This document shows positions 17,174 to 25,823 of a stretch of DNA of 64,000 nucleotides, piece after piece. The DNA comes from Shewanella khirikhana (GTDB taxonomy: Bacteria; Pseudomonadota; Gammaproteobacteria; Enterobacterales; Shewanellaceae). A program made the position numbers and the translations under genes. The DNA is taken from the NCBI RefSeq assembly GCF_003957745.1, contig NZ_CP020373.1, positions 4,219,001 to 4,283,000 on the forward strand. Direction: 5' to 3'. Numbering within the stretch: the first letter of the stretch is position 1; every line of letters starts with the position of its first letter. The notes under the pieces were generated by a model. That model did no database searches. It was not told where the DNA came from and saw only the letters and a program-made list of their open reading frames with translations.

Positions 17174-17878
17174 ATGGCCACAGCCAAGTTTGCCGAAATC
17201 AAAGAATATATACGGCGTCATATCGAGTCCGGTGAGTGGGAAGAAAACACCCGGGTGCCGTCGGAAAACCAACTGGCGGAACAGTTTGATTGCAGCCGCA
17301 TGACCGCCCGCCGAGCCCTGACCGAACTGGTTGAGGCCGGGGTGTTGGAGCGCTCTCAGGGGCTGGGCACCTTTGTGGCGTCGCTCAAATCGCAGTCAAG
17401 CATCCTGTCCATTCGTAACATTGCCGATGAGATTAAAGGCCGTGGCCATGGCTACAGTGTGCAGGTGCTGGAGCTGGAGCCGATGAAAGCCATTGCACCC
17501 ATCGCCATTGCGCTGGGGTTGGAAGAAGGCAGCGAGGTGTTTTACTCACTGCTGGTGCACTGCGAGCAGGGGTTGCCGCTGCAACTGGAGGAGCGCTTTG
17601 TGAATCCAGAACTCATTCCGCACTATCTGGAGCAGGATTTCAGCAGCCAGACACCCCACGAATATCTGTCGCAGGTGGCGCCGCTGACCGAGGCGCGCCA
17701 CACCATAGAGGCTATTATGCCCAAAGAGCAGGTGCGCAGTCGCCTTAATATGGCCGAAGGCGAGCCCTGCCTGCAGATCATCCGCCGTACCTGGTCACGT
17801 CAGGGGGTGGTGAGCTTTGCCCGGCTTATCCACCCCGGCAACCGTTTCCGCCTCGGCGGTCATCTCACGTTCAAGTAG
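17174..17878 (+). CDS. hutC: Histidine utilisation repressor, GntR/HutC family
   Basis: 234 residues from the ATG six bases after AAGGG; an in-frame ATG at 17168 is too close to that site. An N-terminal GntR winged helix (KEYIRRHIESGEW, VPSENQLAEQFDCSRMTARRALTELVEAGVLERSQGLGTFV) is followed by a UTRA ligand-binding domain (LEEGSEVFYSLLVHCEQGLPLQLEERFVNPELIPHY...). HutC releases DNA when urocanate binds, inducing the hut genes. Divergence from hutI across a perfect palindrome supports autoregulation and control of hutI. Confidence 0.92.
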   Translation: MATAKFAEIKEYIRRHIESGEWEENTRVPSENQLAEQFDCSRMTARRALTELVEAGVLERSQGLGTFVASLKSQSSILSIRNIADEIKGRGHGYSVQVLELEPMKAIAPIAIALGLEEGSEVFYSLLVHCEQGLPLQLEERFVNPELIPHYLEQDFSSQTPHEYLSQVAPLTEARHTIEAIMPKEQVRSRLNMAEGEPCLQIIRRTWSRQGVVSFARLIHPGNRFRLGGHLTFK

Positions 17879-17900
17879 CCGATTGTTCAACCAAGCTATT

Positions 17901-17926
17901 AAAAAAGCGCCTTTCGGCGCTTTTTG
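17901..17926 (+). terminator. Rho-independent terminator after hutC
   Basis: GCGCC/GGCGC with a TTTC loop, extended by flanking A and T runs and ending in TTTTTG, 23 bases after the hutC stop. Confidence 0.85.
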
Positions 17927-18065
17927 TTTATTCATAACCCCAATAAGTTGGCTGCGCTTGCGCACAATCCCCTATTTATCCCAAGTTAGTCGTATGCCGC
18001 TTTTACCGACAGCGGCGATAGAATGAACTCAGGCGTAATCGGGCAGACAGGGCTGGGAGACAATC

Positions 18066-18944
18066 ATGCGCTGGCAGGGCAGACGGGAAAGTTCCAATGT
18101 AGAAGACAGACGTGGGCAGCAGATGAGCGTGGCCGGGGGCGCGGGGCGCTCGATGTTGCCGCTGCTGCTGGGGCTGGTGCGCACCAAAACCGGCCGTATT
18201 ATCCTGCTGGTGGGTGTAGTGGTGATGCTGGTGCTGGGGCAAAACCCGCTTAATTTGATCGCGCCTCAGGGGCAACAGCTGACCAGTGAGCCCGGCGATA
18301 CCAAGGCCTATCAGGCCGAGGCCGACTTTGTGAAGGTGATTCTGGCCGAAACCGAAGACTTTTGGCGCAGCCAGTTTAGCAAGCAGGGCATGCAATACCG
18401 CGAGCCTACTCTGGTGATGTTTACCGGCGCCACCCAAACCCGCTGCGGCGTGGGGCAGGCGGCCATGGGGCCTTTTTATTGCCCGCCCGATGAAAAGGTC
18501 TATATCGACTTATCCTTTTTCCGCCAAATGAAGACCGAGCTCAAGGCCGGAGGCGACTTTGCCCAGGCCTATGTGATTGCCCACGAAGTGGCGCACCACG
18601 TGCAGAATCTGCTGGATATCTCCGACAAGGTGCACCGCGCCCAGCAGGGCAGCAGTCAGGTGGAGGGCAACAAGCTGTCGGTGAAACTCGAGTTGCAGGC
18701 CGATTGTCTGGCCGGATTCTGGGGCGCCGATGCCCAGCGTAAAGGCATGTTGGAGCGGGGCGATTTTGAAGAAGCCATCAACGCCGCCAAGGCGATTGGC
18801 GACGATACCCTGCAGAAGAACGCCACCGGCCGGGTGATGCCAGAGAAGTTTACCCACGGCAGTTCAGCCGAGCGTATGCGCTGGTTTGATACCGGATTTA
18901 ATGCGGTTTCCATGGCGGCTTGCGATACCTTTGGCGGCCTTTGA
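18066..18944 (+). CDS. YpfJ-like neutral zinc metallopeptidase
   Basis: 292 residues. The N-terminus MRWQGRRESSNVEDRRG is the characteristic start of the YpfJ/KPN_02809 family. One membrane segment at about 44-60 anchors the protein, probably with the catalytic domain in the periplasm. The zinc motif H173-E-V-A-H177-H is followed by the third-ligand region LELQADCLAGFWGADA and a C-terminal helical part. GGGAG is placed before the ATG. The substrate is unknown. It stands as a single gene. Confidence 0.85.
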   Translation: MRWQGRRESSNVEDRRGQQMSVAGGAGRSMLPLLLGLVRTKTGRIILLVGVVVMLVLGQNPLNLIAPQGQQLTSEPGDTKAYQAEADFVKVILAETEDFWRSQFSKQGMQYREPTLVMFTGATQTRCGVGQAAMGPFYCPPDEKVYIDLSFFRQMKTELKAGGDFAQAYVIAHEVAHHVQNLLDISDKVHRAQQGSSQVEGNKLSVKLELQADCLAGFWGADAQRKGMLERGDFEEAINAAKAIGDDTLQKNATGRVMPEKFTHGSSAERMRWFDTGFNAVSMAACDTFGGL

Positions 18945-18971
18945 ATGGGCGTTTTGGCAGAAACACAGTTT

Positions 18972-18986
18972 TAGTATCAGATACTA
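18972..18986. promoter_or_regulatory. 15-bp perfect palindrome upstream of the GGDEF/EAL gene
   Basis: TAGTATC-A-GATACTA, about 120 bases before the start of the diguanylate cyclase/phosphodiesterase gene and just after the metallopeptidase stop. It may be an operator; no regulator can be assigned. Confidence 0.3.
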
Positions 18987-19106
18987 CCAGTAGCTTTTAG
19001 CTTGATATTCAGCTTGTTGCGTTAGGACGTAAGGCTGAGATGTTATCGGCTTTTTGCCAAAGCCACGGAATACCGATAGCATAAAGCCCTGTTAGCAACG
19101 ACCTGA

Positions 19107-21596
19107 ATGGAAACCCTTTTGCCAAGACTGCCGCGACTGTCCCTGGCCATCATGGCACCCCTGTGCCTGACCCTGCTCTACCTGTGTTTGGTGGGGGCAG
19201 AGTTTTTCTACGAAAAGTCGCAAAAGCAGGAGCAGGTTGCCGAGTCGCAACTGGCACAAATCCGCCAGCAGATGTTCCGTCTGCAGCACATAGTGTCTGA
19301 GGCACTGGCGGTGCAGGACGTTGACCGTATTTCCCAGGAAGTTTCCCTCGCCGCCACCGATCTCGACCTGATGGTGATGGTGTTGGTGGATCCCGCCAGC
19401 AATATTCGCTACGCCAACCATCTGGTGTGGCAGGGCAGCCGTGCCAGCCAGGTGATTGATGGCTACGACGTGCTGCGGCATCAGCAAACCGTTACCGCCG
19501 ACAAGCCCTGGGTACAGGTGAATCCGCAGCGCCTGTCGATTCAGGCCTACTACCCCGTGAGCCACAAGGGCATCCCTCGTTACGGCGATATCAACCTTAT
19601 TTACCTCGAATACGACCTCTCCGGTGCCTATAGCCGTGCCGTGGGGCAATTGCAGCAGCGCTTTATGCAGATTTGGGGTGGCGGCGCCATCTTCATTTTG
19701 CTGTTTTTGCTGGTGTTTCACTATGTGGGGGTGCGGCCGCTACGGCAGTTGCTGCGCCTGGCTCGCCGCGCCAACGTGGATGAACTTGGCCAACCCATCA
19801 CCCTGGCCTCCAGCGAAGTGGCCCGGTTGCAGGACTATTTGCATTCCACCGAGCAGCGATTGCAGCGGGCGTTAAAGCAGCTCAGGGATTCCGAGCAGCG
19901 CTGGCTGTTTGCCGTGGAAGGCTCGCAAACCGGCATCTGGGACTGGCAAATCAGTACCGGCGAGCTGTTCTTATCCGACCGCTGGAAAGAAATGCTCGGC
20001 TACGGCGCCATGGAAGTGAAAAACGAATACAGCGCCTGGGAAGGCCGCCTGCATCCGGAAGATCGGGAGCAGGTGATCAGCAGATTGCAGGCGTATCTGA
20101 ACGGCGAAACCGAAGTCTATGAAAGCCGTCACCGGCTGATGCATCGTCAGGGCCATTATATTTGGGTGCTTGACCGTGGCATGGTGGTGGAATGGCAGCC
20201 CGATGGCAGACCAGCGCGGGTGATTGGCAGTCAGCGGGATGTATCTGAAGACATGCGTAATCAGCAGGCCATTGCCCATCAGGCCAATCACGATGCACTG
20301 ACCAACCTGGCTAACCGCCGGGCGGTGATGGATGCCCTGTACGAGTTTCAGCAGTCCGGCGGTACCGGTTTGCCGCGTATGGGCGCGCTGCTGCTGATTG
20401 ATTTGGATAACTTCAAGCTGATTAATGATGCCTTGGGGCATCACCACGGCGACCGTTTGCTTATCCAGGTGGCGGCGCGGCTGTCGGGCTTCTTCAACGG
20501 CAACGCGCTGGTATCGCGTCTTGGCGGTGATGAGTTTGCCATCATGGTGCTGGATTTGGCCCCGGACGAGGCGCAGGCCTCCCATCAGGCGCTGCAATTG
20601 GGCGCCGAGCTGCGCCAGTTGCTGGCGCGCAGTTTCCAACTGTCGGATCAGCAGATTAACGTGTCGGCTTCGGTGGGGATTTGCCTGTTCGACAATCGCC
20701 ATACCCATGAGCCTTCGCAGCTGCTGCGCCGTGCCGATATGGCCATGTACGAGGCCAAGGACAGCGGCCGCAATGGCTGTGCCCTGTACGACGATGCGCT
20801 GGAAGACAAGGCAACCGAAAACCTGTGGCTGCAGAATGAATTGCGTCACGCCATTGAGCGCGAGCAGCTGTCGCTGGTGTTCCAGCCGATTTACAGCCGT
20901 GACGGCGAGTTGGTGTGCTGCGAGGCGCTGTGCCGCTGGTATCACCCCGAGCGAGGCCCGATTTCACCGGCCAAGTTTATTCCGGTAGCAGAAGACTGCG
21001 GCCTTATCCTCAACATAGGTCAGTGGGTGCTGCTGGAAGTGTGCCGTACCATCAAGGCGATGGAGGCCAAGGGCACGCCCATGCCGGCGGTGGCGGTAAA
21101 TATCAGCGCCCGCCACTTCAACCAGAGTGATTTTGTCGAGCGTCTGATTGCGCTGCTCAAAGCGCAGCAGGTGTCGCCCAAGCAGATTGAGCTGGAGCTG
21201 ACCGAATACGCGCTGCTGTCCAATCTCAATGTGATCAGCGAGCGGATGCAGCACCTGCGCCGCGCCGGGTTCTCGATTGCCATTGATGACTTTGGTACCG
21301 GCTATTCGTCGCTGAGCTATTTGCAGAGTCTGCCGCTGTCACGGCTTAAGCTGGACGCCGCCTTTGTGGGCCGTATCGGTACCGAGGCAGGCGACGCCAT
21401 AGTGCGGGCGATTGTGGACATGAGCCACAGCCTGAATCTGCAGGTGGTGGCCGAAGGGGTAGAAACCGAGGCGCAGCAGAATTACCTGACAGTGCTCGAT
21501 TGTGACTTCTTTCAGGGCTATTTGCTGGGCAAACCCATGTCGGCCAGCTTGCTGGTGGCAGATGAGCTTGATACCCGCACCGGCGCCAGCGCCTGA
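19107..21596 (+). CDS. Membrane PAS-GGDEF-EAL c-di-GMP enzyme
   Basis: 829 residues. Membrane segments at about 12-34 and 190-210 bracket a periplasmic sensor of about 155 residues. A HAMP-like linker, a PAS domain (about 265-380, FAVEGSQTGIWDWQ), a GGDEF domain with intact G473-G-D-E-F477, and an EAL domain with E606-A-L608 follow. EAL catalytic motifs are complete: AVNISARHF, ELTEYALL, IDDFGTGYSSL, KLDAAF and VAEGVE. Both activities may therefore be present. It makes or degrades c-di-GMP, controlling motility and biofilm. The start ATG has only a weak ribosome site. It converges with the hydrolase downstream. Confidence 0.93.
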   Translation: METLLPRLPRLSLAIMAPLCLTLLYLCLVGAEFFYEKSQKQEQVAESQLAQIRQQMFRLQHIVSEALAVQDVDRISQEVSLAATDLDLMVMVLVDPASNIRYANHLVWQGSRASQVIDGYDVLRHQQTVTADKPWVQVNPQRLSIQAYYPVSHKGIPRYGDINLIYLEYDLSGAYSRAVGQLQQRFMQIWGGGAIFILLFLLVFHYVGVRPLRQLLRLARRANVDELGQPITLASSEVARLQDYLHSTEQRLQRALKQLRDSEQRWLFAVEGSQTGIWDWQISTGELFLSDRWKEMLGYGAMEVKNEYSAWEGRLHPEDREQVISRLQAYLNGETEVYESRHRLMHRQGHYIWVLDRGMVVEWQPDGRPARVIGSQRDVSEDMRNQQAIAHQANHDALTNLANRRAVMDALYEFQQSGGTGLPRMGALLLIDLDNFKLINDALGHHHGDRLLIQVAARLSGFFNGNALVSRLGGDEFAIMVLDLAPDEAQASHQALQLGAELRQLLARSFQLSDQQINVSASVGICLFDNRHTHEPSQLLRRADMAMYEAKDSGRNGCALYDDALEDKATENLWLQNELRHAIEREQLSLVFQPIYSRDGELVCCEALCRWYHPERGPISPAKFIPVAEDCGLILNIGQWVLLEVCRTIKAMEAKGTPMPAVAVNISARHFNQSDFVERLIALLKAQQVSPKQIELELTEYALLSNLNVISERMQHLRRAGFSIAIDDFGTGYSSLSYLQSLPLSRLKLDAAFVGRIGTEAGDAIVRAIVDMSHSLNLQVVAEGVETEAQQNYLTVLDCDFFQGYLLGKPMSASLLVADELDTRTGASA

Positions 21597-21626
21597 ATCC
21601 CAAGCTTTCCGAATCCCAAGCTTTCC
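21595..21626 (+). repeat. 16-bp perfect tandem duplication at the 3' end of the GGDEF/EAL gene
   Basis: GAATCCCAAGCTTTCC is repeated exactly twice in tandem (21595-21610 and 21611-21626), and the first copy overlaps the stop codon. Confidence 0.9.
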
Positions 21627-21642
21627 GTTGAGCTGCCTGAAG

Positions 21643-21663
21643 CGGTCAGTGATGCACTGACCG
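21643..21663. terminator. Hairpin between convergent genes, possible terminator
   Basis: CGGTCAGTG pairs perfectly with CACTGACCG around ATG. No T-run follows on either strand, so intrinsic termination is uncertain. It sits between the GGDEF/EAL and hydrolase stops. Confidence 0.4.
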
Positions 21664-21675
21664 TCGATGGTGGTG

Positions 21676-22605
21676 TTAGCTGTGGCTGGCGAAAAAGCTC
21701 AGTAAGGCGTTGATGGCCTTATCCCTTGCCGGATCCAACTCCATAAAGATTTCGTGGCGGGCGCCGTCAATGGCCAGCAGCTCGCACAGGCCGCCAACCG
21801 CCCGGTTCTGGGCCTTATTGTCCACTATGGTGTCTTCACTGGCCTGCAGTACCAGCAGCGGGATTTTGGTTTCGCGGGCAGCCAATACGCTTTCATCGCA
21901 GGCATCCAGTGCCTCCAGCAGCCAGCGGTTGGTGGGCGAGCCCAATTGCAGCTGCGGGTTTTGCTCATACAGCTCGCGGTAAGCCTGATAACGTGCCTCA
22001 CTCTTGGTGAGGTCGTTTTTGGCGAAGGGCGCCGGGGTGTAATCCTTGCCCCCCAGAATATAGTTGGGCAGCCCCTTGGCGCTGGCATCCAGCTTATGGG
22101 CCAACCAGCGAATAAACACCTTGTTCATTGGCAGGCAGATGCCGTACATGGGCGCCGAGAAACAGGCGGCGCGGAACAGCCCCGGATGCCCCTGCAGATA
22201 CAAGGTACCAATGGCGCCGCCCATGGAGTGGCCGGATAAAAACAGCGGCCCTGTGGCGCGCGGCAGTACCACTTGTTCCATAAAGGCGTGGAAGTCACTG
22301 AGGTAGTCAGCAAAGTGCGCTACATGGCCCATATGACGATTGGGCGTCAGGCGACTGGATAACCCCTGACCGCGATGGTCGAGGGCAAAGACGCTGTAAC
22401 CTGCATCATAGAAGGCCTGATACAGCTCCAGGTACTTGAGAAAGGCCTCGATACGGCCGTTGGAAAACACAATGCTGCCCTTTGGGCTGGGATGTGCCAA
22501 TGCCAGCCAGGCGATATCGACGCCCGGGCTGGTGGTCAGGCTGCCAAGTTCGCATTGGGCAAACAGAGTTTGCTGCGATGGCGGAATAGTTAACTTGGTG
22601 TTCAA
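21676..22605 (-). CDS. Alpha/beta hydrolase, lysophospholipase (PldB)-like
   Basis: About 309 residues if the TTG at 22605 (protein beginning with residues NTKLTIPPSQQ after Met) is the start. An ATG at 22668 would overlap the upstream gene's stop, but the added residues would be encoded by that gene's terminator hairpin, so the TTG is preferred. The nucleophile elbow GHSMGG (S127) is followed by a cap region and the acid and histidine parts near SEDTIVDNKAQ and GARHEIFMELD. ALDHRGQGLSSR before the elbow is typical of monoglyceride lipase/lysophospholipase hydrolases. It probably acts on lysophospholipids or monoacylglycerols; specificity is not proven. Confidence 0.8.
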   Translation of the reverse strand: MNTKLTIPPSQQTLFAQCELGSLTTSPGVDIAWLALAHPSPKGSIVFSNGRIEAFLKYLELYQAFYDAGYSVFALDHRGQGLSSRLTPNRHMGHVAHFADYLSDFHAFMEQVVLPRATGPLFLSGHSMGGAIGTLYLQGHPGLFRAACFSAPMYGICLPMNKVFIRWLAHKLDASAKGLPNYILGGKDYTPAPFAKNDLTKSEARYQAYRELYEQNPQLQLGSPTNRWLLEALDACDESVLAARETKIPLLVLQASEDTIVDNKAQNRAVGGLCELLAIDGARHEIFMELDPARDKAINALLSFFASHS

Positions 22606-22631
22606 AGCAGATTCTTGTATTCGGGTCCTGG

Positions 22632-22657
22632 AAAAATACCGGGGCCATGGGCCCCGG
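22632..22657 (-). terminator. Rho-independent terminator after the DUF885 gene
   Basis: CCGGGGCC (22639-22646) pairs with GGCCCCGG (22650-22657) around a three-base loop; on the minus strand it is followed by TATTTTTC. It lies directly after the DUF885 stop and before the preferred start of the hydrolase. Confidence 0.7.
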
Positions 22658-22664
22658 AATCGCA

Positions 22665-24524
22665 TCATGCCGCTTTGGCGGCGGCAATAAAGTCGTTGAT
22701 TTGCTGCTCCAGCACCGACAGCGGCACGCTGCCGTGGGCCAGCACTGCGTCGTGGAAGGCGCGGATATCAAACTTGTCACCCAGCTCGGCTTCGGCCTTG
22801 GCGCGCAGACGCTTGATGGTCAACTCTCCAATTTTGTACGACACCGCCTGACCTGGCCAGGAGATGTAGCGGTCAATTTCGGTGTTGACGTTATGCAGCG
22901 ACAGCGCCGTGTTGCCGGCCATAAAGTCGATGGCCTGCTGACGGCTCCAGCCCTTGGCGTGCATGCCGGTGTCGACCACCAGACGGGCGGCGCGCCACAT
23001 CTCATAGGTCAGGCGGCCAAAGTTGCTGTAAGGGTCAGTGTAGAAACCGCCTTCCAGCCCCAGGTATTCGCTGTACAGGCCCCAACCTTCACCGAAGGCC
23101 GAAATATAGCTGTAGCGGCGGAAGTTGGGCAGCTTATCCAGCTCCTGATTGAGGGCGATTTGCAGGTGGTGACCTGGCACGGCTTCGTGCAGGGTCAGGG
23201 CTTCCATTTCGTACAATGGACGCTTGTCCAGCGCGTAGGTGTTAACCCAGTAGTAGCCGGGCTGATCCGCACTGGAGGAGCCCGAATAGCGGCCTGTGGT
23301 GTACTTGGGGGCGATTTCTGCCGGTACCGGCTCTATGCCGTAGGGCTGACGTGGCAGCTTGCCAAAGAACTTTGGCAGCATGGCATCGGCCTTTTTGGCG
23401 ATATAGGCGGCTTCTTTCAACAGTTGCTCTGGGGTGGTGGCGTAGAAGCGCGGATCGGTGCGCAGGAAGTGCAGAAACTCATCGAAGCTGCCCTTAAAGC
23501 CGGTGCTCTTGATGACCTCTTCCATTTCGGCGCGGATTCGCGCCACTTCCTTGAGACCCAACTGGTGCACTTCGTCCGAGGTCATGTCCAGGGTGGTGTA
23601 GTAGCGCACCCGGTTCTCGTAGAAGTCCTGGCCGTTTGGCATATCGTAGGCGGCGATGGTTTCACGGGCGTTTGGCATGTATTCGCCAGTCATGAAGTCA
23701 TAGAAGGCCTGATACTGGGGCAGCACTTTCTCGGCTACGGCCTTGCGACCGGCTTTGGCCAATTCAGCCTTGTCAGCGGCGCTGAAATGGGCCGGAAACT
23801 CTTTGAAAGGGGCGAAATAGGTGCTGTCTTCCACCGGCACCATAAAGGCGCTGATACTGTCTTCAAAGCCCTTGAGGGTAACCTTGGGCGGGGTAATGCC
23901 GCTTGCCAGCCCCTGGCGCAGCCAGAAGGTTTGCTGGGCAAAGTATTGCGGCAGGGCATTCAGCTTGGCGAGGTAGTTGTCGTAGTCTTCGCGGGTTTTG
24001 AAGCTGCCCTTGGCCATGGAAGCAATATAAGCGTGGAAGCCGCCTTCGGAAGAGATGGGCATGTAGTGGTCTTTAAACTGATACATGTCGACATCGTTTT
24101 GAATTTGCCCCTGAAGGATATCGGCATTGATGCGGTCTTCCTTGGAAAGCTTGCTGCGATCGAGTGCCTTCAATGAGGCCAGCAGGCCCTGGCGCTTGAG
24201 TTGGGTCTCGGCCAGACGCTCGGGGGAGAGATCTGACAGCTTGCCTGCGGCAGACTTGTCGCCCTGGCTGTAGGCCAGCGAGGGGCTGATTTCCAAATCC
24301 AGCTGCCAGGCTTTGTCGATGATGCTTTGCAGGTTCTTATCGAGAATAACCGGGGCAACGGCGGCCGCTGCGGCTTTGGGCTCTTCGGCGGCCGGGCGCT
24401 GCTGGGCGCGATTGGCGTCGTAGGAATACCTGTAAGCATCGCTGGCGGTGGTGTTGACGTTGCAACCGGCGAGGGTGCCGGCCAGTGCCAACGCGAGCAG
24501 TGACGGTGTGAAGAGCTTGTGCAT
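22665..24524 (-). CDS. DUF885-family lipoprotein, probable metallopeptidase
   Basis: 619 residues. The N-terminus is a lipoprotein signal with lipobox LAGC (Cys21), followed by a low-complexity linker rich in A, P and E. The DUF885 domain fills the rest. The metal-binding motif HEAVPGHH begins at H446 and a downstream helix carries a candidate third ligand (YISAFGEGWGLYSEYLG). These proteins resemble gluzincin-type carboxypeptidases and are expected to degrade peptides in the periplasm. A long open frame on the opposite strand is a coding shadow. It stands alone with its own terminator. Confidence 0.87.
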   Translation of the reverse strand: MHKLFTPSLLALALAGTLAGCNVNTTASDAYRYSYDANRAQQRPAAEEPKAAAAAVAPVILDKNLQSIIDKAWQLDLEISPSLAYSQGDKSAAGKLSDLSPERLAETQLKRQGLLASLKALDRSKLSKEDRINADILQGQIQNDVDMYQFKDHYMPISSEGGFHAYIASMAKGSFKTREDYDNYLAKLNALPQYFAQQTFWLRQGLASGITPPKVTLKGFEDSISAFMVPVEDSTYFAPFKEFPAHFSAADKAELAKAGRKAVAEKVLPQYQAFYDFMTGEYMPNARETIAAYDMPNGQDFYENRVRYYTTLDMTSDEVHQLGLKEVARIRAEMEEVIKSTGFKGSFDEFLHFLRTDPRFYATTPEQLLKEAAYIAKKADAMLPKFFGKLPRQPYGIEPVPAEIAPKYTTGRYSGSSSADQPGYYWVNTYALDKRPLYEMEALTLHEAVPGHHLQIALNQELDKLPNFRRYSYISAFGEGWGLYSEYLGLEGGFYTDPYSNFGRLTYEMWRAARLVVDTGMHAKGWSRQQAIDFMAGNTALSLHNVNTEIDRYISWPGQAVSYKIGELTIKRLRAKAEAELGDKFDIRAFHDAVLAHGSVPLSVLEQQINDFIAAAKAA

Positions 24525-24754
24525 GCCGTTGTCCTTGTGATTTTGTGTTTTCCAAGCTGGGATTATGCCTGACTCAGCTTTGCTTGCCAGCCCGGTGGAT
24601 GAAGTTTAGCGGCTAAGTTTGTGAGAAATTGTTGATTTTGCGAACAGAGTGAAGATTACTCGAAATGGTGCGCCTAAATGCGTGTTAAACTTAACCTCTG
24701 CCCAAGACCAGGAATAAAAACACAATTGGCGGGGCATTCAAACAGGGGTTAACT

Positions 24755-25753
24755 ATGATCGATAACAAGATTCCTTTGGTGGATCTCCACCGGCATCTTG
24801 ACGGCAACGTCCGGGTGCAAACCATTTGGGAGCTGGGTCATCAGCACGGTATCGCCTTACCGGCGGACTCGCTGGAGACGCTGGCGCCTTTCGTTCAAAT
24901 TCAGGGTAAGGAAACCAGCCTGGTCGCGTTTTTGAAAAAGCTCGACTGGATGGTAGCCGTGCTCGCAGACCTGGATGCAGTGCAGCGGGTTGCCCGTGAA
25001 AACGTGGCCGACGCGGCGCTGTCCGGCCTCGATTATGCCGAGCTGCGTTTCAGCCCTTACTACATGGCAATGAACCACAAGCTGCCTATCGAAGGCGTGG
25101 TGGAGGCCGTGATTGACGGCGTAAATCAGGGCATGAAAGACCATCCCCAGGTGAAGATTAACCTGATTGGCATCATGTCCCGCTCCTTCGGTGTGGATGC
25201 CTGCACCGCCGAGCTCAATGGCCTGCTGGCCCACCGCGACAAGCTGGTGGCCATCGACCTGGCCGGTGACGAGCTGGGCTTCCCTGGTAACCTGTTTAAC
25301 GACCACTTCAAGCGGGTGCGTGACTCAGGGCTTAACATCACAGTACACGCAGGCGAAGCCGCCGGTGCTGAGAGCATGTGGCAGGCGATTCAGGAGCTGG
25401 GGGCGACCCGTATCGGTCATGGCGTGAAGGCGGTTCAGGATCCCAAGCTGATGGAGTACCTGGCCAAGCACAGCATAGGTATCGAGTCTTGCCCTACCTC
25501 CAACCTGCAAACCTCTACTGTGAAGTCGCTGGCTGAGCATCCACTGCGCACCTTCGTGGATGCCGGTGTGCTTGTGTGCCTCAACACTGATGATCCGGGC
25601 GTGAGCAATATCGACATCAAGCACGAGTACGCCCTTGCCCATAACGAGATGGGCTTCAGTGCCGCCGAGCTTGCCAAGCTGCAGGCCAATGGCGTGGAGA
25701 TGGCGTTTATCTCTGACTCAGAGCGTAAAGCGCTGTACGCAGCCAAAGCCTGA
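24755..25753 (+). CDS. add: Adenosine deaminase
   Basis: 332 residues, the usual bacterial length. It deaminates adenosine and deoxyadenosine to inosine forms in the cytosol. Zinc ligands appear in VDLHRHLDGNVR near the N-terminus, with the substrate and catalytic segments TVHAGEAAG, RIGHGVKA and LNTDDPGV downstream; these match the adenosine deaminase metallo-dependent hydrolase family. The start follows AGGGG closely enough to serve. It is a single transcription unit bounded by a bidirectional terminator shared with hemN. Confidence 0.95.
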   Translation: MIDNKIPLVDLHRHLDGNVRVQTIWELGHQHGIALPADSLETLAPFVQIQGKETSLVAFLKKLDWMVAVLADLDAVQRVARENVADAALSGLDYAELRFSPYYMAMNHKLPIEGVVEAVIDGVNQGMKDHPQVKINLIGIMSRSFGVDACTAELNGLLAHRDKLVAIDLAGDELGFPGNLFNDHFKRVRDSGLNITVHAGEAAGAESMWQAIQELGATRIGHGVKAVQDPKLMEYLAKHSIGIESCPTSNLQTSTVKSLAEHPLRTFVDAGVLVCLNTDDPGVSNIDIKHEYALAHNEMGFSAAELAKLQANGVEMAFISDSERKALYAAKA

Positions 25754-25772
25754 TGTAAGCGATTAAGCTGAT

Positions 25773-25801
25773 AAAAAAACCGGCCAAGTGGCCGGTTTTT
25801 T
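25773..25801. terminator. Bidirectional terminator between add and hemN
   Basis: CCGGCC/GGCCGG around AAGT, with an A-run before and a T-run after, so it can terminate transcription from both convergent genes. Confidence 0.85.
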
Positions 25802-25823
25802 GTTGGCTGATGAAGCCTGAAGC

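Noticed and set aside
22647..24176. 509-codon open frame on the plus strand
   Set aside because: Antisense to the DUF885 gene, which has a lipobox and HEAVPGHH motif; the plus-strand product has no recognisable domain and is a GC-rich coding shadow.
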